Positions 1-6,146 of a DNA stretch of 11,807 bases are shown here, in pieces. A program made the translations under genes and the position numbers. This stretch comes from Promethearchaeota archaeon (lineage in GTDB: Archaea > Asgardarchaeota > Lokiarchaeia > Sigynarchaeales > SOKP01). Each line of letters starts with the position of its first letter. Positions within the stretch are counted from its first letter, which is position 1. The notes beneath the pieces were generated by a model. The model was not told where the DNA came from, did no database searches, and saw only the letters and a list, made by a program, of their open reading frames with translations. The stretch spans positions 1 to 11,807 of the forward strand of contig WJIN01000394.1 of NCBI GenBank assembly GCA_014730295.1, written 5' to 3'.

Positions 1-3000
1 CCACTCAAGTATGTCCAGAGGATTATAGGTTTTTAAAAATGAGAGGTCTCCAAAGACTTTTTTTAATATCTCGTTCCCCGAGATGAGATCATGAAGGATG
101 AGATATTTTTCTATTTTTAGGGTTTCGAGAAATTCATTTATAGCTTCAATTATCGGAGAGATTTCCATTTTCGGTAAGAATAGGTTAATCAATAACCCGT
201 TTCGAAACTTGTACTCATCGGAAAACCCCTTGAGAAAGAATTCACCTGCGATTTCTGAGATTTTTACATAATTCAAAAAACTAAACGCATGAAGAAAAAG
301 CTCAACATTTACGGTATCTGAAGGGATAATCACTCTAATTACGCGTTCTAGCCCCAAGTTTTTAATTTCAAGATATGGGACGATTAATTCCTCTTTTAGT
401 ATCAGTTGAAACGCATGTATTTTTTCTAGATGGTTTGTTCCCAAAAACGATTTTGCGTCCGCAGAGGTTCTATCATGGAGTTTTATAAGGGACTTATATT
501 CCTTAGAGGAAGGTGAAAGAATATGTGATGGTACTTTGCCGAGATGGAATGAGTTGATGTGTTGTTTATAATAATCCGTGCGATCTATAGTATCTTGGTT
601 TTCTAAAACATTTTGTAAATGAGATCTGAAAGCGTGTGGATCAAGCTCCCATCCTTTTTTTGAGATATTTCTCTCAAAATGAAAAATAGTATGAATGGTC
701 TTAATAGTGAAAAGACAATATTGATTAATTGCTCTGGCAGATTTCGTGAGCCAATTGAGATAACTTCTGTTGGGGCTTCGAAACGGATATATGTAGCTTA
801 TATATAATGGCACTTCTCTATCGGGTAATACTGCTCCCGGAGTGAACAGTTCTCGAAAGGTATTACCAAGTAATAAACGGAGATCTACTTGTGGATTATT
901 AGCTTCTGGAATAATAAATAGATGATATGAAGAAAATGAAAATGCTGAGAACTTGGGAATAAACTTAATACTGTCTATATATGTTTTAAAGGCAAAAGTT
1001 GATTTTAATGATCTGAAACCGTCATTGCTTTTGAGGAGTTGAGGAAGTTCTTGATAAATCGTTTTTAATTGTTCCAAATTTTTTCTTTCATAGTTAACCA
1101 CCTTTCTTGAGTAATCGAGATGCATCTGTGCCGCTATTTCCGCAAGGGATCCCGGATCCCCCTTGGAAGGTCCGGTTAAAGAGAGCCCGCGAGAGAGCCC
1201 TTCTCCACGGGCTGGGTACTTGGGAACTTTCCCAAATAAATGTGTTGCATATTTTTTTATTTCTTTGAATAAATCGGCAGAATAATCATATTCTTTTTTT
1301 TCGAAATCATAAAAACTCGACGCAGAGTATGCAGAGACGATTCCCGAGCCTACTATGGGACGGAAGGATATTAAATCACCCTCAAAAATATGCTTTAAAG
1401 CTAAAAATAACCGTTCATAATCTAAAGGACTATACGCAGGGCTACCAATAATAAGGTCAATAATTTTTTGCTTATAATGATGTTCAAAATCTATAAGATA
1501 AAACGAGCGCGAAAAGAACCTTGAAATATCTTCAATTTTTGGTATCAAATCTTTTTTATAACTCAATTGTATATGAAATTGGAACTGCTCTTTTTCCTCA
1601 GTATAAATTGTATTAATTAAGATCGGTTTTATTATTGGAATTGGTTCCTTGGAAAATCGAGTAAGAAAAGAAGTAATGTCCTTTTGTGTGATTTCTAAAG
1701 CTTGATAGTGGTCGATAACCTGAGAAAGGTGCTTTTCTTTTGATCTAATCGTGTTAAGCGCAGAAGCCCTTTTTCCCGAAATCAGCGAGCTTATCTCTTC
1801 TATGCTAAAAATACGCAAACTGAAGCAGACTTCAATGAATTCTGAAATTAATGTCATGAGTTTAAAAGTTCTTGTATCTTCCTTCTCCTTTGTAAGGTCT
1901 TCCCTAATCCTCTCTGAAATCCCGAAGAAGCCCATAGAACTATGAATCTTTAAATAATCTAAGATTTGCTTTATCTCTTGTTGGGTTATTTGTGATTGGA
2001 AAGTTTCAGTTAGAAGTAAGAATTTTGAGAGAACCTCATGCTTAGACCTAACTATATCTTCCAAATCTATTCTTAGATCTGAGATAAATTGTTTCATATG
2101 CTCAAGATTTAGTCCGAAAGTGCTAAATACACGTATGCGATCAAATAACAAAAAGTCAAGCTCATTAAAGCATATGTCTTGTTTTTCTTTATATACAATC
2201 TTAAAGTCTTCTAAGTATTGCCGGGAATATGAATCTAAGCTTGGATTTACAATATCCCGAGTTTCTATAAATGCATTTAAATTCGCAATATGGCGGTAAA
2301 TTTTATTTTCACATATTTTGAAGAAAGTGAGATAATTATTATTTTGTAAAAATTGGAGAAATCTTCGTAAGTCCGAAAAATAAGGGTTGGGGGCTAATGC
2401 AAACACGAAGACTGACACAGAAAAAGAGTTATAATAAAATCTCGGAGAAAGTAAAAACAAAGTCTTTTCTATCAATCGTGCAACATTGGGGAATGTAAGA
2501 TGAGGGCTAAATTCAATATGCAATATTAATAATCGTATTCCCAATCCTCTCCAGTTGAGTTGAAATGTCGGGGCAATTCCCGTTTCCTTTTTTATTTTAT
2601 GTACATTTTCTCGGAATTTTCTTTTACTCAAAAAGGTAGGATGCTTTTCTGCGTATAATTCGAATAGATCTAAGTATTCATTTAATGAAAGAAATCTTTT
2701 TTGAGCATAAAAAATCTGTTTGATTATATGTATTGATTCGACGAATTCTCTGTCCGAAGTGGTGGTGGTATCTATACTATACTGAAGAGAGTCTAAATTA
2801 AGGACATACCCAAGGAAATCTGAATCGTTTAGTTCTCTTGTCCCTTGTCGGTATAAATACTTTAATATTCGTAGGAAAGAGGGTTTAAATTTTTCTTGAT
2901 CTTGAAATTGGGGGCGTATTCGTTCAAACATCTGAAGGGTTCTAAAGCCTGAAATCCTCGCAATAGAAACATCTAATAAGCCACTGCGGATGGAATTATG

Positions 3001-3369
3001 ATATGAGGAGGTCTCTTGAAGAGAGGAAAGCTGAGAAATAACTATATAATGAATTAATAGCTTCGGAACATTAGTTAGATGTTCCACGGGGAAATAAAGG
3101 TAATATAATTCCCGTAATAATATTAGTTCAATAAATTCTTCGTGCAACGGCTTGCGGAACGTAATAATAGAACGATTAAACCTATGTTCGCGTACTACCC
3201 CACGATCGAGTACGCTTTCAGAATCCCTTCCCTTAGCGTCAGTAGATTTAAGTTCATATGCCCGTAACGGCGAGACCCCCAAGTAAGACTCCAAGTAAAG
3301 ATACAGCTCCTTGAAAACTTGCTGAATTTCTTGAAAATCCTTAAATTCCGTAAATATATTTTCAAACAT
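1..3369 (-). CDS. very large unrecognised protein, partial (first 1,123 residues)
   Basis: Reading the minus strand from the ATG at 3369-3367, the frame stays open to the left edge without a stop, so the C-terminus lies outside the window. I recognise no family. The protein is mostly helical, rich in Leu, Ile, Phe, Tyr and Lys, with no signal peptide or clear membrane segment, so it is probably cytoplasmic. Two stretches, near residues 268-290 and 1000-1020, share a pattern of a hydrophobic strand, Leu-Gly, then another strand, which may mark repeated alpha/beta domains; this is weak. Residues about 717-743 are an unusual Gly/Pro/Arg/Ser-rich linker encoded by GC-rich DNA. A TATA-like box about 30 bases upstream and the absence of a Shine-Dalgarno site fit a nearly leaderless start. 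The length and frame integrity make the gene call firm; the function is unknown. Confidence 0.9.
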   Translation of the reverse strand, partial: MFENIFTEFKDFQEIQQVFKELYLYLESYLGVSPLRAYELKSTDAKGRDSESVLDRGVVREHRFNRSIITFRKPLHEEFIELILLRELYYLYFPVEHLTNVPKLLIHYIVISQLSSLQETSSYHNSIRSGLLDVSIARISGFRTLQMFERIRPQFQDQEKFKPSFLRILKYLYRQGTRELNDSDFLGYVLNLDSLQYSIDTTTTSDREFVESIHIIKQIFYAQKRFLSLNEYLDLFELYAEKHPTFLSKRKFRENVHKIKKETGIAPTFQLNWRGLGIRLLILHIEFSPHLTFPNVARLIEKTLFLLSPRFYYNSFSVSVFVFALAPNPYFSDLRRFLQFLQNNNYLTFFKICENKIYRHIANLNAFIETRDIVNPSLDSYSRQYLEDFKIVYKEKQDICFNELDFLLFDRIRVFSTFGLNLEHMKQFISDLRIDLEDIVRSKHEVLSKFLLLTETFQSQITQQEIKQILDYLKIHSSMGFFGISERIREDLTKEKEDTRTFKLMTLISEFIEVCFSLRIFSIEEISSLISGKRASALNTIRSKEKHLSQVIDHYQALEITQKDITSFLTRFSKEPIPIIKPILINTIYTEEKEQFQFHIQLSYKKDLIPKIEDISRFFSRSFYLIDFEHHYKQKIIDLIIGSPAYSPLDYERLFLALKHIFEGDLISFRPIVGSGIVSAYSASSFYDFEKKEYDYSADLFKEIKKYATHLFGKVPKYPARGEGLSRGLSLTGPSKGDPGSLAEIAAQMHLDYSRKVVNYERKNLEQLKTIYQELPQLLKSNDGFRSLKSTFAFKTYIDSIKFIPKFSAFSFSSYHLFIIPEANNPQVDLRLLLGNTFRELFTPGAVLPDREVPLYISYIYPFRSPNRSYLNWLTKSARAINQYCLFTIKTIHTIFHFERNISKKGWELDPHAFRSHLQNVLENQDTIDRTDYYKQHINSFHLGKVPSHILSPSSKEYKSLIKLHDRTSADAKSFLGTNHLEKIHAFQLILKEELIVPYLEIKNLGLERVIRVIIPSDTVNVELFLHAFSFLNYVKISEIAGEFFLKGFSDEYKFRNGLLINLFLPKMEISPIIEAINEFLETLKIEKYLILHDLISGNEILKKVFGDLSFLKTYNPLDILEW
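1141..1220. repeat. GC-rich, hairpin-prone insert inside the large gene
   Basis: Of these 80 bases 51 are G or C, in a surrounding gene that is clearly AT-rich. The segment contains a near-palindrome at 1146-1160 (GGGATCC, one base, GGATCCC), an 8-base direct repeat GAGAGCCC at 1181-1188 and 1193-1200, and a short hairpin AGCCC/GGGCT at 1196-1213. It stays in frame and encodes a Gly/Pro/Arg-rich linker. It looks like a small inserted element that kept the frame, although a natural linker is also possible. Confidence 0.55.
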
Positions 3370-3397
3370 GATTTTTCAAAAATGGATTTAAGATTAC

Positions 3398-3405
3398 TTA
3401 TAAAA
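3398..3405 (-). promoter_or_regulatory. TATA box of the large minus-strand gene
   Basis: On the minus strand this reads TTTTATAA, preceded by GGGG, about 29-36 bases before the ATG at 3369. Archaeal transcription normally starts about 25 bases after the TATA box, which would give a leader of only a few bases. Confidence 0.6.
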
Positions 3406-3450
3406 CCCCATTATTTTTTCAAATATTCACTATGAAAAATGAAATATAAA

Positions 3451-3591
3451 TTATTTTAATTCGACAACCTCTTCGTCAACTTGTTCGACAACCAAGGTAA
3501 TTTCCGAAGTGTTTTTAGAAACATACTTCGATGGAATGTAATGGCTTCCCGCTACAAGTAAATGAATGGGGGTCGTGATGCAATGGATCAT
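3451..3591 (-). CDS. downstream-frame part of the split small gene
   Basis: This frame runs from an ATG at 3591 for 46 residues and overlaps the end of the preceding frame. Its C-terminal part has alternating hydrophobic and acidic residues (EITLVVEQVDEEVVELK), as expected for a genuine protein end and not for random frame noise. No Shine-Dalgarno site or promoter precedes its own ATG, so it is more likely the continuation of the gene starting at 3781, reached through a +1 shift at CCCCC, than an independent gene. Confidence 0.45.
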   Translation of the reverse strand: MIHCITTPIHLLVAGSHYIPSKYVSKNTSEITLVVEQVDEEVVELK

Positions 3592-3781
3592 CTTTCATAA
3601 GGTTAAATATATCTAACGCCTCTTTTGAAAATTCCCGTTCGATTTTATTCTCGATATTATATAATAATTGTACGTATATTTTCAGTAGGAATTTTTCTGT
3701 TAAGCCGGGATATTTACATAAATTTGGTTCGTTTAAATCTATAAATAATTGATAAATTTGTTGTTTGGTTTCACATAGCAT
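3515..3781 (-). CDS. small hypothetical protein, likely 5' part of a frameshifted gene
   Basis: The frame as written gives 88 residues. I do not recognise the family. Residues 1-71 look like a normal soluble helical protein, with two Cys in the first 22 residues. The last 17 residues, after the run of five C at 3572-3568 (minus strand), are unlike the rest. In the +1 frame beyond that run, translation continues for 38 residues to an acidic, strand-rich C-terminus ending at 3451. Removing one C would give a single 109-residue protein. A TATA-like box lies about 26-34 bases upstream of the ATG. Either the sequence has an indel, the gene is decayed, or ribosomes shift frame here. Confidence 0.6.
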   Translation of the reverse strand: MLCETKQQIYQLFIDLNEPNLCKYPGLTEKFLLKIYVQLLYNIENKIEREFSKEALDIFNLMKDDPLHHDPHSFTCSGKPLHSIEVCF

Positions 3782-3806
3782 TATAAATCAACCTTAAATT
3801 TTTTTT

Positions 3807-3815
3807 TATAATATT
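3807..3815 (-). promoter_or_regulatory. TATA-like box for the minus gene at 3781
   Basis: The minus strand reads ATATTATAA followed by an A-tract, ending 26 bases before the ATG at 3781. The spacing fits a leaderless or nearly leaderless archaeal transcript. The whole region is AT-rich, so chance matches are easy. Confidence 0.45.
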
Positions 3816-3885
3816 TTTTTGTTTTTTTAAGATATCTCGTTAAATGAATGTATAAAATCTTTACTAAATAAGTCAGATATCATAG

Positions 3886-3895
3886 TTTATAAATA
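3886..3895 (+). promoter_or_regulatory. TATA box for the winged-HTH gene
   Basis: TTTATAAATA directly abuts the first operator-like repeat. A start site about 25 bases downstream would fall near 3915-3920, inside the repeat array, an arrangement typical of autoregulated archaeal repressors. Confidence 0.5.
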
Positions 3896-3959
3896 TTTCA
3901 CTTTTTTCCGATCGGGATTTCACTTTCTTCGGATAGGGATCGGAAAAAAGTCATATCCA
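3895..3959. promoter_or_regulatory. operator-like array: two tandem 22-bp repeats plus one inverted copy
   Basis: Positions 3895-3916 and 3917-3938 are contiguous direct repeats identical at 19 of 22 bases, both beginning ATTTCACTTT. The reverse strand of about 3938-3956 carries a third copy, so that ACTTTTTTCCGATC at 3900-3913 and its exact reverse complement at 3938-3951 form a perfect 14-bp inverted repeat. A period of 22 bp is about two helical turns, so bound dimers would lie on one face of the DNA. The array sits between the TATA box and the winged-HTH reading frame. The T-run is on the wrong side of the stem for a terminator. Confidence 0.6.
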
Positions 3960-4026
3960 GATAAGAAAAAAAGGCTATCTTTATTTATTAGAAAAGCCCC
4001 CGCTGACCATACGTGAGTTATCCGAT

Positions 4027-4212
4027 ATGAGCGGGATTAGATATACTACACTTCGTAAAACCTTTAAAAATTGGGAGTCCGTTGGGATTTTAATAAAGGA
4101 GGAAGTTAAACAAAAGGTCTTGGGTGGACCACATGGCAAATACCTCTTCTCAGAAAAAGGAAGAAATAAATTAAAAGAATTAGTAAAAAAAATAAATAAC
4201 TTGGATATGTAA
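4027..4212 (+). CDS. winged-HTH transcriptional regulator, start unresolved
   Basis: The ATG-initiated frame encodes 61 residues: recognition helix (RYTTLRKTFKNWESVG), wing (KQKVLGGPHGKYLFSEKG) and a C-terminal Lys-rich helix. The in-frame sequence immediately upstream, from about 3961, encodes what looks like helix 1 and helix 2 of the same fold (GYLYLLEKPPLTIRELSD), yet contains no ATG, GTG or TTG back to a stop at 3934-3936. The real protein is therefore probably near 84-91 residues, with a non-standard start such as ATA (3961) or ATC (3955), or the 5' end is damaged. A DNA-binding role and control from the adjacent operator array are inferred. The gene converges on the next one with a 6-base gap. 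Confidence 0.65.
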   Translation: MSGIRYTTLRKTFKNWESVGILIKEEVKQKVLGGPHGKYLFSEKGRNKLKELVKKINNLDM

Positions 4213-4218
4213 TATATC

Positions 4219-4509
4219 TTACCCGGTCTGTCTAATGAGATCGGAGTTATCTATAAGGGCAAAGGGACTCAAGGATACTTTATCATAAGAAAAATACAAA
4301 TTCTTTCCGTACACCATAATCTCTACAATCTCTGCTTTACTTATTGGAACCTCTCTGTTCTTGGAAATTTCACGATCAAATTCGTTCACGCGTAAAGTTA
4401 TCCACGGTGATGATGAGCAGAGTTGACTTACACTACATTCTCCTAATAAATCTACTTCCTTCTCATCATGTTTCTTAAAACGAATTTTTACCACTATGTT
4501 TGATGACAT
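4219..4509 (-). CDS. hypothetical 96-residue protein
   Basis: I do not recognise this protein. It is strand-rich and soluble, with the pattern of a small beta-barrel or beta-sandwich: an N-terminal strand (NIVVKIRFKKH), a central strand (WITLRVNEF) and a later pair around IVEIMVYGKNLYFSYD. Two Cys (positions about 25 and 31) do not form a metal motif. The ATG at 4509 is 18 bases after a TATA-like element that is the mirror image of the promoter of the RecA-like gene at 4599, so the two divergent genes are probably expressed together and may work together. There is no Shine-Dalgarno site, which fits a leaderless transcript. Confidence 0.75.
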   Translation of the reverse strand: MSSNIVVKIRFKKHDEKEVDLLGECSVSQLCSSSPWITLRVNEFDREISKNREVPISKAEIVEIMVYGKNLYFSYDKVSLSPFALIDNSDLIRQTG

Positions 4510-4527
4510 AGTATCAGAATAAAATCA

Positions 4528-4577
4528 GAGTATTTAAACAAAAAAAAAATTCTCGGTATATTTATGATTAAATACTC
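4528..4577. promoter_or_regulatory. shared divergent promoter in a perfect inverted repeat
   Basis: GAGTATTTAA at 4528-4537 and TTAAATACTC at 4568-4577 are exact reverse complements 30 bp apart. Each arm, read in the direction of its own gene, is TTAAATACTC and serves as the TATA-like box. The starts lie 18 bases (4509, minus) and 21 bases (4599, plus) beyond the arms. The conserved CTC after the TATA core is unusual and could be an operator half-site. Confidence 0.6.
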
Positions 4578-4598
4578 GTATTATGTAATTAGAACAAA

Positions 4599-5348
4599 AT
4601 GAAACTGGAATCGGGATATGATAAATTTGAAGAAATAAAAAAAGCAAAAGTTATTCCTTCAGGCGACGCAATTTTAGATAAATTATTGCTGGGAGGGTTT
4701 CGAAAAGAATTTTTGCATTTACTCTATGGTCCTTCTAAAACAATCTCAAAAATCCTCCTCTCGGTGTGCGTTAACGCCCAAATTATTCTCTCCGAAGGCT
4801 ATCATAAAAACCTTGATGTGCTAAGAGTAATATATGTCGATGCGGTTAATCGCTTTAACCCCTACGAAATTAGTAAGATTGCCGCTCAAAATCGCTTATC
4901 TCCGAGAAGGGCATTAGAGAATATTCTAATCTCGCGAGCGTTTACTTGGGAACAAGTAGTTGAATTACTTGAAAATAAGATACAAACCCTTACACATATC
5001 GATGTATTAATAATTGCGGGGATCACGTCACTATTTGAGTATAAGCAAGAACATTACAAAGGGTTATGGAAAGCAATAGAAGGAATAAAGCAAGCACTTT
5101 CCCGCTCTAAACCATACATTATTCTTACAGCTACTCGTGAAAAATACTCAAAGTTCAAGCCAAAAGGAGGGAAAGTAATCCAACACATCCCGAGTATCCA
5201 TGTGTTTATCAACGAGTTGGACCGAAAATATGAGTATACGCTCATTCAACATCCGTTTCTGCCAGAATCTACACTTTCTCGAAATAGATCTCCGAAAAAA
5301 AAAAATCTGGCGAGTATTAAGAACAGGACGTTGGATGAGTTTTTCTGA
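4599..5348 (+). CDS. RecA-fold RadA/RadB-like protein with degenerate ATP site and C-terminal PIP-box-like tail
   Basis: The order of motifs matches archaeal RadA/RadB recombinases: IPSGDAILDKLLLGGF (residues 19-34) before the P-loop, RALENILISRAFTWEQ (104-119), VLIIAGITSLFE at the Walker B place (136-147) and KPKGGKVIQHIPSIHVFI (187-204), like the RadA PxGG...H signature. The P-loop reads GPSKTISK (44-51), without the GKT at normal spacing. The Walker B Asp position is Ala140. ATP hydrolysis is therefore doubtful, and a structural or mediator role is more likely. The last eight residues, NRTLDEFF, resemble a PCNA-interacting peptide (Q-x-x-L-x-x-F-F, with Asn for Gln), following a basic linker (KNRSPKKKN region). 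At 249 residues it is RadB-sized. The start lacks a Shine-Dalgarno site and follows the TATA element at 4568. Confidence 0.8.
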   Translation: MKLESGYDKFEEIKKAKVIPSGDAILDKLLLGGFRKEFLHLLYGPSKTISKILLSVCVNAQIILSEGYHKNLDVLRVIYVDAVNRFNPYEISKIAAQNRLSPRRALENILISRAFTWEQVVELLENKIQTLTHIDVLIIAGITSLFEYKQEHYKGLWKAIEGIKQALSRSKPYIILTATREKYSKFKPKGGKVIQHIPSIHVFINELDRKYEYTLIQHPFLPESTLSRNRSPKKKNLASIKNRTLDEFF

Positions 5349-5598
5349 ATTTTGGATACCTTGAAATTTAGTAATATTATTTTGTGGTAAAAAGAAGCTC
5401 ATTTTATTAACCCAGAGTTACCTAGAAACCCATGTTTTGACATGTTTTTTGCACGATTAGAATCATGTATAGAGCTATTTTTGAAGTAATCTATCGCTAT
5501 CTTATAATAGCATAAGATCACCCGAATTCGTGTTTTTATTCATCCACAAATTTTCCATACCGGTGAGAAGCATAACGATAAATTGCCGCACCTTACAT
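5349..5598. other. non-coding AT-rich spacer after the RecA-like gene
   Basis: No convincing reading frame was found on either strand. It holds a weak hairpin followed by six T (CATG, six bases, CATG, then T-run, 5431-5450), a possible terminator for the RecA-like gene, and a short inverted repeat at 5499-5518. Otherwise I see nothing in it. Confidence 0.5.
5499..5518. repeat. short inverted repeat
   Basis: ATCTTAT and ATAAGAT flank six bases (AATAGC); an overlapping alternative pairs GCTAT with ATAGC. It could be an operator or part of an RNA structure. It is short, and the region is AT-rich. Confidence 0.35.
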
Positions 5599-5607
5599 CT
5601 TAAAAAG
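5599..5607 (+). promoter_or_regulatory. TATA-like box of candidate small RNA 1
   Basis: CTTAAAAAG begins about 30 bases before the left arm of the first hairpin (5630), so a normal archaeal start would fall at or near the hairpin base. Confidence 0.4.
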
Positions 5608-5629
5608 AAAACGTTAATTTTTAGTTATT

Positions 5630-5707
5630 AAATCATAATAGCTTAGTTTAATTACCTTTGCAGGGGTTAGTTATTCCTTTTCTATTATGATTTTCTCCCT
5701 TTTTTTT
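5630..5707 (+). ncRNA. candidate antisense small RNA 1 (hairpin, conserved loop, T-run)
   Basis: AAATCATAATAG (5630-5641) and CTATTATGATTT (5682-5693) form a perfect 12-bp stem around a 40-base loop holding ATTACCTTTGCAGGGGTT (5651-5668). Eight T follow at 5700-5707, as for archaeal U-rich termination. The loop sequence TTTAATTACCTTTGCAGGG is complementary over 19 bases to the leader of the gene at 6172, across its likely Shine-Dalgarno site. I infer an antisense RNA. The stem differs entirely from that of unit 2 although the loop is identical, which suggests that both the pairing and the loop are under selection. A protein-binding DNA cruciform is an alternative. Confidence 0.5.
5651..5668 (+). 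repeat. conserved 18-bp loop motif, copy 1
   Basis: ATTACCTTTGCAGGGGTT is identical to copy 2 at 5803-5820. Its first 15 bases recur inverted at 6148-6162. It lies centrally in the loop of an inverted repeat. Confidence 0.85.
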
Positions 5708-5752
5708 ATTTGATATTAGTAAAAGATCTTCTCTATTAACACAATTTTTATA

Positions 5753-5760
5753 TTATATAA
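5753..5760 (+). promoter_or_regulatory. TATA box of candidate small RNA 2
   Basis: TTATATAA followed by AGG, with its first base 25 bases before the hairpin base at 5778. This is the best TATA match in the non-coding region. Confidence 0.5.
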
Positions 5761-5802
5761 AGGATGAAAGTTATATAGATACCCGTTTCATCGGCTGATT
5801 TG

Positions 5803-5820
5803 ATTACCTTTGCAGGGGTT
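5803..5820 (+). repeat. conserved 18-bp loop motif, copy 2
   Basis: Same 18 bases and same orientation as copy 1, 152 bp further on, again in the loop of an inverted repeat with an unrelated stem. Confidence 0.85.
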
Positions 5821-5880
5821 CATTCTCCGATGACGGGTATCGCTTAATAGATGCTGTGAGATCCTCTTTCGTTTACATTT

Positions 5881-5903
5881 CTGTAAAAAAATACAGCTTT
5901 TTT
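5881..5903 (+). terminator. hairpin terminator after small RNA 2
   Basis: CTGTA, six A, TACAG, then C and six T. The stem is short, but the T-run is placed as expected for U-tract termination. Confidence 0.5.
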
Positions 5904-5940
5904 CCGAGTTCATTTCTATCAAACTACTAAATTATTGCTG

Positions 5941-6001
5941 TTTATAAATAAAAAATACAATAATATAGTGTCAAGATCTTAAGGTCTTGTTCTTTTTTTT
6001 T
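5941..6001 (+). terminator. TATA-like box, short hairpin and T-run; terminator or degenerate third unit
   Basis: TTTATAAATA at 5941-5950 precedes a hairpin CAAGA, eight bases, TCTTG (5972-5989), then T, C and a run of nine T ending at 6001. The layout copies the two small-RNA units, but the loop motif is missing. It could simply be a second terminator isolating the primase promoter from upstream transcription. Confidence 0.4.
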
Positions 6002-6064
6002 AGCTCCGACGCTTTTATGGTATCTTCCAAATCCCTTATATGTTGTATCTTCTATTCCTATTTA

Positions 6065-6080
6065 AAGTTTTAGTAAACTT
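6065..6080. repeat. 6-bp inverted repeat upstream of the primase-operon TATA box
   Basis: AAGTTT and AAACTT flank four bases (TAGT), 14 bp upstream of the TATA box at 6094. It could be an operator; being short and AT-only apart from one G/C pair, it may be chance. Confidence 0.3.
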
Positions 6081-6093
6081 GCTCAGTATGTCC

Positions 6094-6103
6094 TTTTATA
6101 TAG
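6094..6103 (+). promoter_or_regulatory. TATA box of the primase operon
   Basis: TTTTATATAG, with an expected start near 6120-6125, which gives a leader of about 50 bases that is A-rich and poorly structured and contains the inverted loop motif at 6147-6162. Confidence 0.55.
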
Positions 6104-6146
6104 AACAAAAAGTTAACTTGATTGGAAGTAAAACAATAAAAAAAAT

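Larger units (their letters stand above)
5778..5903 (+). ncRNA. candidate antisense small RNA 2 (hairpin, conserved loop, terminator)
   Basis: GATACCCGT plus CATCGG (5778-5786, 5789-5794) pair with CCGATG plus ACGGGTATC (5827-5841): 15 base pairs with a two-base bulge. The 32-base loop contains ATTACCTTTGCAGGGGTT, identical to unit 1, while the stem sequence is different and more GC-rich. A second hairpin, CTGTA/TACAG followed by six T (5881-5903), would end the RNA at about 125 bases. Fifteen loop bases are complementary to the leader of the primase operon. Function as an antisense repressor of translation is inferred from position and complementarity only. Confidence 0.55.

Noticed and set aside
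1751..1945. 64-codon plus-strand frame
   Set aside because: It lies wholly antisense to the long open minus-strand gene and has no promoter or Shine-Dalgarno site.
3900..3951. Perfect 14-bp inverted repeat as a transcription terminator
   Set aside because: The T-run is in the left arm of both strands' hairpins, not after the stem, and the sequence is part of a repeat array behind a TATA box, so an operator fits better.
3999..4035. CCCGCT/AGCGGG inverted repeat around the 4027 ATG
   Set aside because: Only six bp with a wide loop and lying within likely coding sequence; no reason to prefer it over chance.
5054..5402. Two minus-strand frames of 63 and 84 codons
   Set aside because: They are antisense to the RecA-like gene, whose family motifs fix the coding strand; their composition is not protein-like.
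5651..5820. Loop motif as an Orc1/Cdc6 origin recognition box
   Set aside because: Beyond a GGGG run I see no match to the known box sequence; only a generic origin remains possible.
5630..5841. Two repeats as a CRISPR array
   Set aside because: Only two copies 152 bp apart, with different flanking stems and no spacer-like regularity.
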